From: Pelotalea chapellei
GTDB taxonomy: Bacteria > Desulfobacterota > Desulfuromonadia > Geobacterales > Pseudopelobacteraceae
Length of the DNA stretch: 64,000 nt
Reading direction: 5' to 3'
NCBI RefSeq assembly: GCF_018531195.1
Contig: NZ_JAHDYS010000009.1
Location: forward strand, 1-64,000
The stretch's first letter is position 1. Each line of letters starts with the position of its first letter. Positions 61,584-64,000 of the stretch are shown here, in pieces. A program made the position numbers and the translations under genes. A model generated the notes under the pieces. It had not been told where the DNA came from. It ran no database searches and saw nothing but the letters and a program-made list of their open reading frames with translations.

Positions 61584-62459
61584 ATGTCCCTTCGCAATCT
61601 TCAAATTATAACCGCCGTCGCTCGCAAAGGCAGTTTTGCCGCGGCTGCCGATTATCTTGGTCTGACCCAGTCAGCAATCAGTCTGCAGATAAAGAATCTG
61701 GAAGAGGAGCTGGGCGTACTGCTGTTCGAGCGTAGCGGCCGCAGTCCCAAGCTCAACGCCAACGGCAGACTCGTTGTTGACCGGGCCGAGGAGATTCTTT
61801 CGCTGTACGACGGCATCAAGGAGGAATTGGATCCTTCCGGCAGAGTGGGGGGGACGTTGACTCTGGGGGTGGTACCCACCGTGCTGACCGGCCCACTTCC
61901 TTCGGTTTTGGGGCGGTTGCGGAAACAGTACGAAAACCTGAATGTGCGTCTGTTATCAGGACTTTCTGCCGAACTGTTCAGCAAAGTGGAGGGTGCCGAG
62001 CTGGATGCCGCGCTTACGACCGAACCGCCTTTCGCCGTGCCGCCCCAGTACGAATGGCAGCCGTTCGATGTGGAGCCGTTTTTCATGGTGACACCGATGG
62101 GTACCGAGGCCGGCACCATGGAGGAGTTATTCAGGCGCTTTACCTTTGTGCGTTTTGACAAGACCGCCTGGGCCGGGGCCATGGTGAATGGCCAACTTGT
62201 GGCCCATAACATCCGCCCGCGCGATGTGCTGGAGATCGATTCTCTGGAGGCAACCCTGCACCTGGTGGAGCAAGGCCTCGGCATTGCCGTGGTGCCGCTC
62301 AACAAAAAGCGCCTTATGCAGGCAAGGAGTCATTTCAGTTTAACTGAGTTTGGTTCTCCCCAGCTGACCCGGCGGGTGGGCATGTATCAGAGGCGGCGTC
62401 ATCCACGTAAAACATTGACGGAACTGGTTTTGAATGAGCTGTGCCGGGAATGTGGATAA
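61584..62459 (+). CDS. LysR-family transcriptional regulator
   Basis: The 291-residue regulator has an N-terminal helix-turn-helix (GSFAAAADYLGLTQSAISLQ) and a periplasmic-binding-like effector domain from about residue 90. It lies 85 bases upstream of an AEC transporter gene in the same direction, which it may control. The inducer is unknown. Confidence 0.92.
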   Translation: MSLRNLQIITAVARKGSFAAAADYLGLTQSAISLQIKNLEEELGVLLFERSGRSPKLNANGRLVVDRAEEILSLYDGIKEELDPSGRVGGTLTLGVVPTVLTGPLPSVLGRLRKQYENLNVRLLSGLSAELFSKVEGAELDAALTTEPPFAVPPQYEWQPFDVEPFFMVTPMGTEAGTMEELFRRFTFVRFDKTAWAGAMVNGQLVAHNIRPRDVLEIDSLEATLHLVEQGLGIAVVPLNKKRLMQARSHFSLTEFGSPQLTRRVGMYQRRRHPRKTLTELVLNELCRECG

Positions 62460-62544
62460 CAAGTAAAACTCATGCTTAATGCAATTATTATCAACTATTA
62501 TTTATGAATTTGCGGTGCTATCTTCCTTCTCAGGAGGGTAACCC

Positions 62545-63465
62545 ATGCTTGCCATAAGCGACATACTCACACCAGTGCTGGCAATGATCCTGGTTGGTTT
62601 CATCCTTCAGCGCACTAACTTCCTGCATCCCTCATTTTGGCCATCAGCCGAAAAATTGACCTATTTCCTTCTCTTGCCGGCAACTTTGATCCACAGCCTC
62701 GCCGGCAAAAAAATTAGTGATCTGCCCTGGCTGAAAATGGTAATGACCGTGGAAGGCGCGGTTATCGCCAGCGCACTGCTGGTGACGCTCTGGTGGCTGA
62801 CACACCGCCACATGGAAGGAGCCGCCTTCACGTCGCTCTTCCAGGGGGGGGTGCGCTTCAACACGTTTGTCGCACTGGCGTTGGTGGAAAACATGTTTGG
62901 CCGCGATGGCCTGATGCTGGCAGCTCTTGGGGCCGGATTCATGATTGTTCTGATCAATGTGCTGTGCGTGTCGGTATTTTCGCTTGCTGTTGGGAACAGG
63001 GGAGGGATGGATCTGCGGCGGCTTTTAAACGACCTGCTGCGCAATCCGCTCATTGTTGGCTGCGTGATCGGGGTGGGGTTGAATGTTGTGGGGGTCTCGC
63101 TGCCCAAGGCGGTTGACGGCCTGCTTGCCTTGACCGGGAAAGCGGCCTTTCCTTTGGGGCTTATGGCAGTGGGAGCCGCCTACCGCACCGGCTCTTTGCG
63201 TATGCACTGGCAGCCGCTGGCAGTTAGCAGCACAGTTCAGTTCCTCTGCAAGCCTCTGATAGCATGGGGGCTGGCCACGCACCTGGGGCTTTCCGGGATG
63301 GCAACAGGTGTGGCGGTCCTGCTCTTCAGCGTACCGACCGCCCCATCGGCCTATATCCTTTCCCGCCAGATGGGGGGCGACCATGACGCCATGTCCGCAA
63401 TCATTACCGCCCAGACCTGCATGTCCTTCATCACGTTGCCACTTACCATTTGGCTGCTGCGTTGA
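62545..63465 (+). CDS. AEC (auxin efflux carrier) family transporter
   Basis: The 306-residue membrane protein has ten predicted transmembrane helices in two five-helix halves; recognisable segments are GGVRFNTFVALALVENMFGRD, RNPLIVGCVIGVGLN and SVPTAPSAYILSRQMGGD. AEC proteins export or import malonate, malate or related anions. The substrate here is not known. Follows GGAGGG. Probably regulated by the LysR gene before it. Confidence 0.9.
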   Translation: MLAISDILTPVLAMILVGFILQRTNFLHPSFWPSAEKLTYFLLLPATLIHSLAGKKISDLPWLKMVMTVEGAVIASALLVTLWWLTHRHMEGAAFTSLFQGGVRFNTFVALALVENMFGRDGLMLAALGAGFMIVLINVLCVSVFSLAVGNRGGMDLRRLLNDLLRNPLIVGCVIGVGLNVVGVSLPKAVDGLLALTGKAAFPLGLMAVGAAYRTGSLRMHWQPLAVSSTVQFLCKPLIAWGLATHLGLSGMATGVAVLLFSVPTAPSAYILSRQMGGDHDAMSAIITAQTCMSFITLPLTIWLLR

Positions 63466-63589
63466 AAACTGGCACTACAGGGATCCTTCGGTACATCACC
63501 ATACCGGCACCGCTCATGGAACTGAGCAACGAGGCCAGGAATGCGATCGACTATCCTGGGAAATCACGCTGGGTAACGTCGTCATATCA

Positions 63590-64000
63590 TCATTTCTCCA
63601 GAACAAACGTCACTGGTCCGTCATTTACCAAGTGCACTTTCATGTCGGCTTGAAAAATGCCGGTTTCTACCGGTACATCCAGTCGTCTGGCTGCTTCTAC
63701 AAAATAATTGTACAGTCGTTGCCCTTCATCAGGTGGCGCGGCAGTATCGAAGGAGGGACGTTTGCCCTTGGCGCAGTTGCCCGCCAGGGTGAACTGGGAT
63801 ACGACCAGCAGACTGCCCCCTACATCCTGCAGGGAAAGGTTCATCTTGCCTGATTCATCTTCGAAGATACGCAGGTTCACGATCTTCTCCGCCAGCCAGT
63901 CTGCCTGAGCCTCGTCATCACCCTTTTCCACTCCAACCAGCACTACAATGCCTTGGCCTATGCGGCTGACCACATTGTTGTCAACGGTAACGGAAGCGAA
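63590..64000 (-). CDS. dtd: D-aminoacyl-tRNA deacylase (5' end cut by the window)
   Basis: The minus-strand frame is open to the window edge, reading [16 protein letters not shown] at the start, which is the typical Dtd N-terminal strand. The earliest dozen or so residues are missing. Conserved motifs [13 protein letters not shown] (SQFT) and [15 protein letters not shown] are present, with [19 protein letters not shown] holding the second active-site loop. It hydrolyses D-aminoacyl-tRNAs. Partial at the 5' end. Confidence 0.93.
   Translation of the reverse strand, partial: FASVTVDNNVVSRIGQGIVVLVGVEKGDDEAQADWLAEKIVNLRIFEDESGKMNLSLQDVGGSLLVVSQFTLAGNCAKGKRPSFDTAAPPDEGQRLYNYFVEAARRLDVPVETGIFQADMKVHLVNDGPVTFVLEK

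Overview
The window looks like chromosome from a Geobacter-type bacterium (order Geobacterales, Desulfuromonadota). The reasons are the dense multiheme c-type cytochrome and porin clusters for extracellular electron transfer, a GEMM-I riboswitch with the Geobacter cGAMP-type signature, a 4-hydroxybutyrate/succinic-semialdehyde-type dehydrogenase, and lineage-typical housekeeping genes such as the MidA-type methyltransferase, TIGR04073 protein and RlpA. Species cannot be assigned from the sequence alone. No rRNA, tRNA, CRISPR array, prophage or complete insertion sequence was seen.

Layout. 0-16.3 kb: small zinc-ribbon and DUF454 genes, the sbcD-sbcC nuclease pair, crcB plus DUF190, a GH15 glycosidase, nhaA, a beta-hydroxyacid dehydrogenase, and a two-gene signalling unit (HDOD-histidine kinase followed by REC-PAS-GGDEF-EAL). 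16.3-39.2 kb: the electron-transfer region. A minus-strand operon has the order dodecaheme cytochrome, porin, pentaheme lipoprotein, ten-heme-site lipoprotein, matching ExtA-B-C-D of G. sulfurreducens. Next come a deacetylase/TPR/membrane-protein operon on the plus strand, an MtrA-like decaheme lipoprotein with an MtrB-like porin, and a substrate-binding protein, a receiver protein, DUF401, OmpA-like and Smr genes. A DUF4143 ATPase then lies beside a near-perfect 35-bp palindrome. A second porin/pentaheme/multiheme set follows on the plus strand without an ExtA gene, and the region ends with an OmcA/MtrC-family decaheme lipoprotein on the minus strand. Together these seven cytochromes carry about 60 heme-binding motifs in 23 kb.

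39.6-44.6 kb: fmdB, a GEMM-I riboswitch plus terminator on the minus strand, folD, metV-like and metF one-carbon genes separated by three MITE-like repeats with matching terminal inverted repeats, galU, and a TIGR04073 protein. 44.7-52.4 kb: a minus-strand run with DNA polymerase II, peroxiredoxin, a beta-grasp protein, an Rrf2 regulator, murB, a PhnB-like protein, cardiolipin synthase and a Rieske protein. 52.6-55.5 kb: a sigma-54-type promoter ahead of an outer-membrane protein, glnK and amtB. 55.6-64 kb: rlpA, an SDR, a DedA/YqaA-like protein, a WYL regulator, a MidA-type methyltransferase with a HAD hydrolase, a ferritin-like protein, a LysR/AEC-transporter pair, and a dtd gene cut by the window end.

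How the parts may fit: the periplasmic dodecaheme cytochrome could feed one or both porin-cytochrome conduits, with the MtrAB-like pair and the OmcA-family lipoprotein as a further route. Control may involve sigma-54 and the cyclic-dinucleotide riboswitch. Functions are assigned by motif recognition and gene order; no database search was possible.
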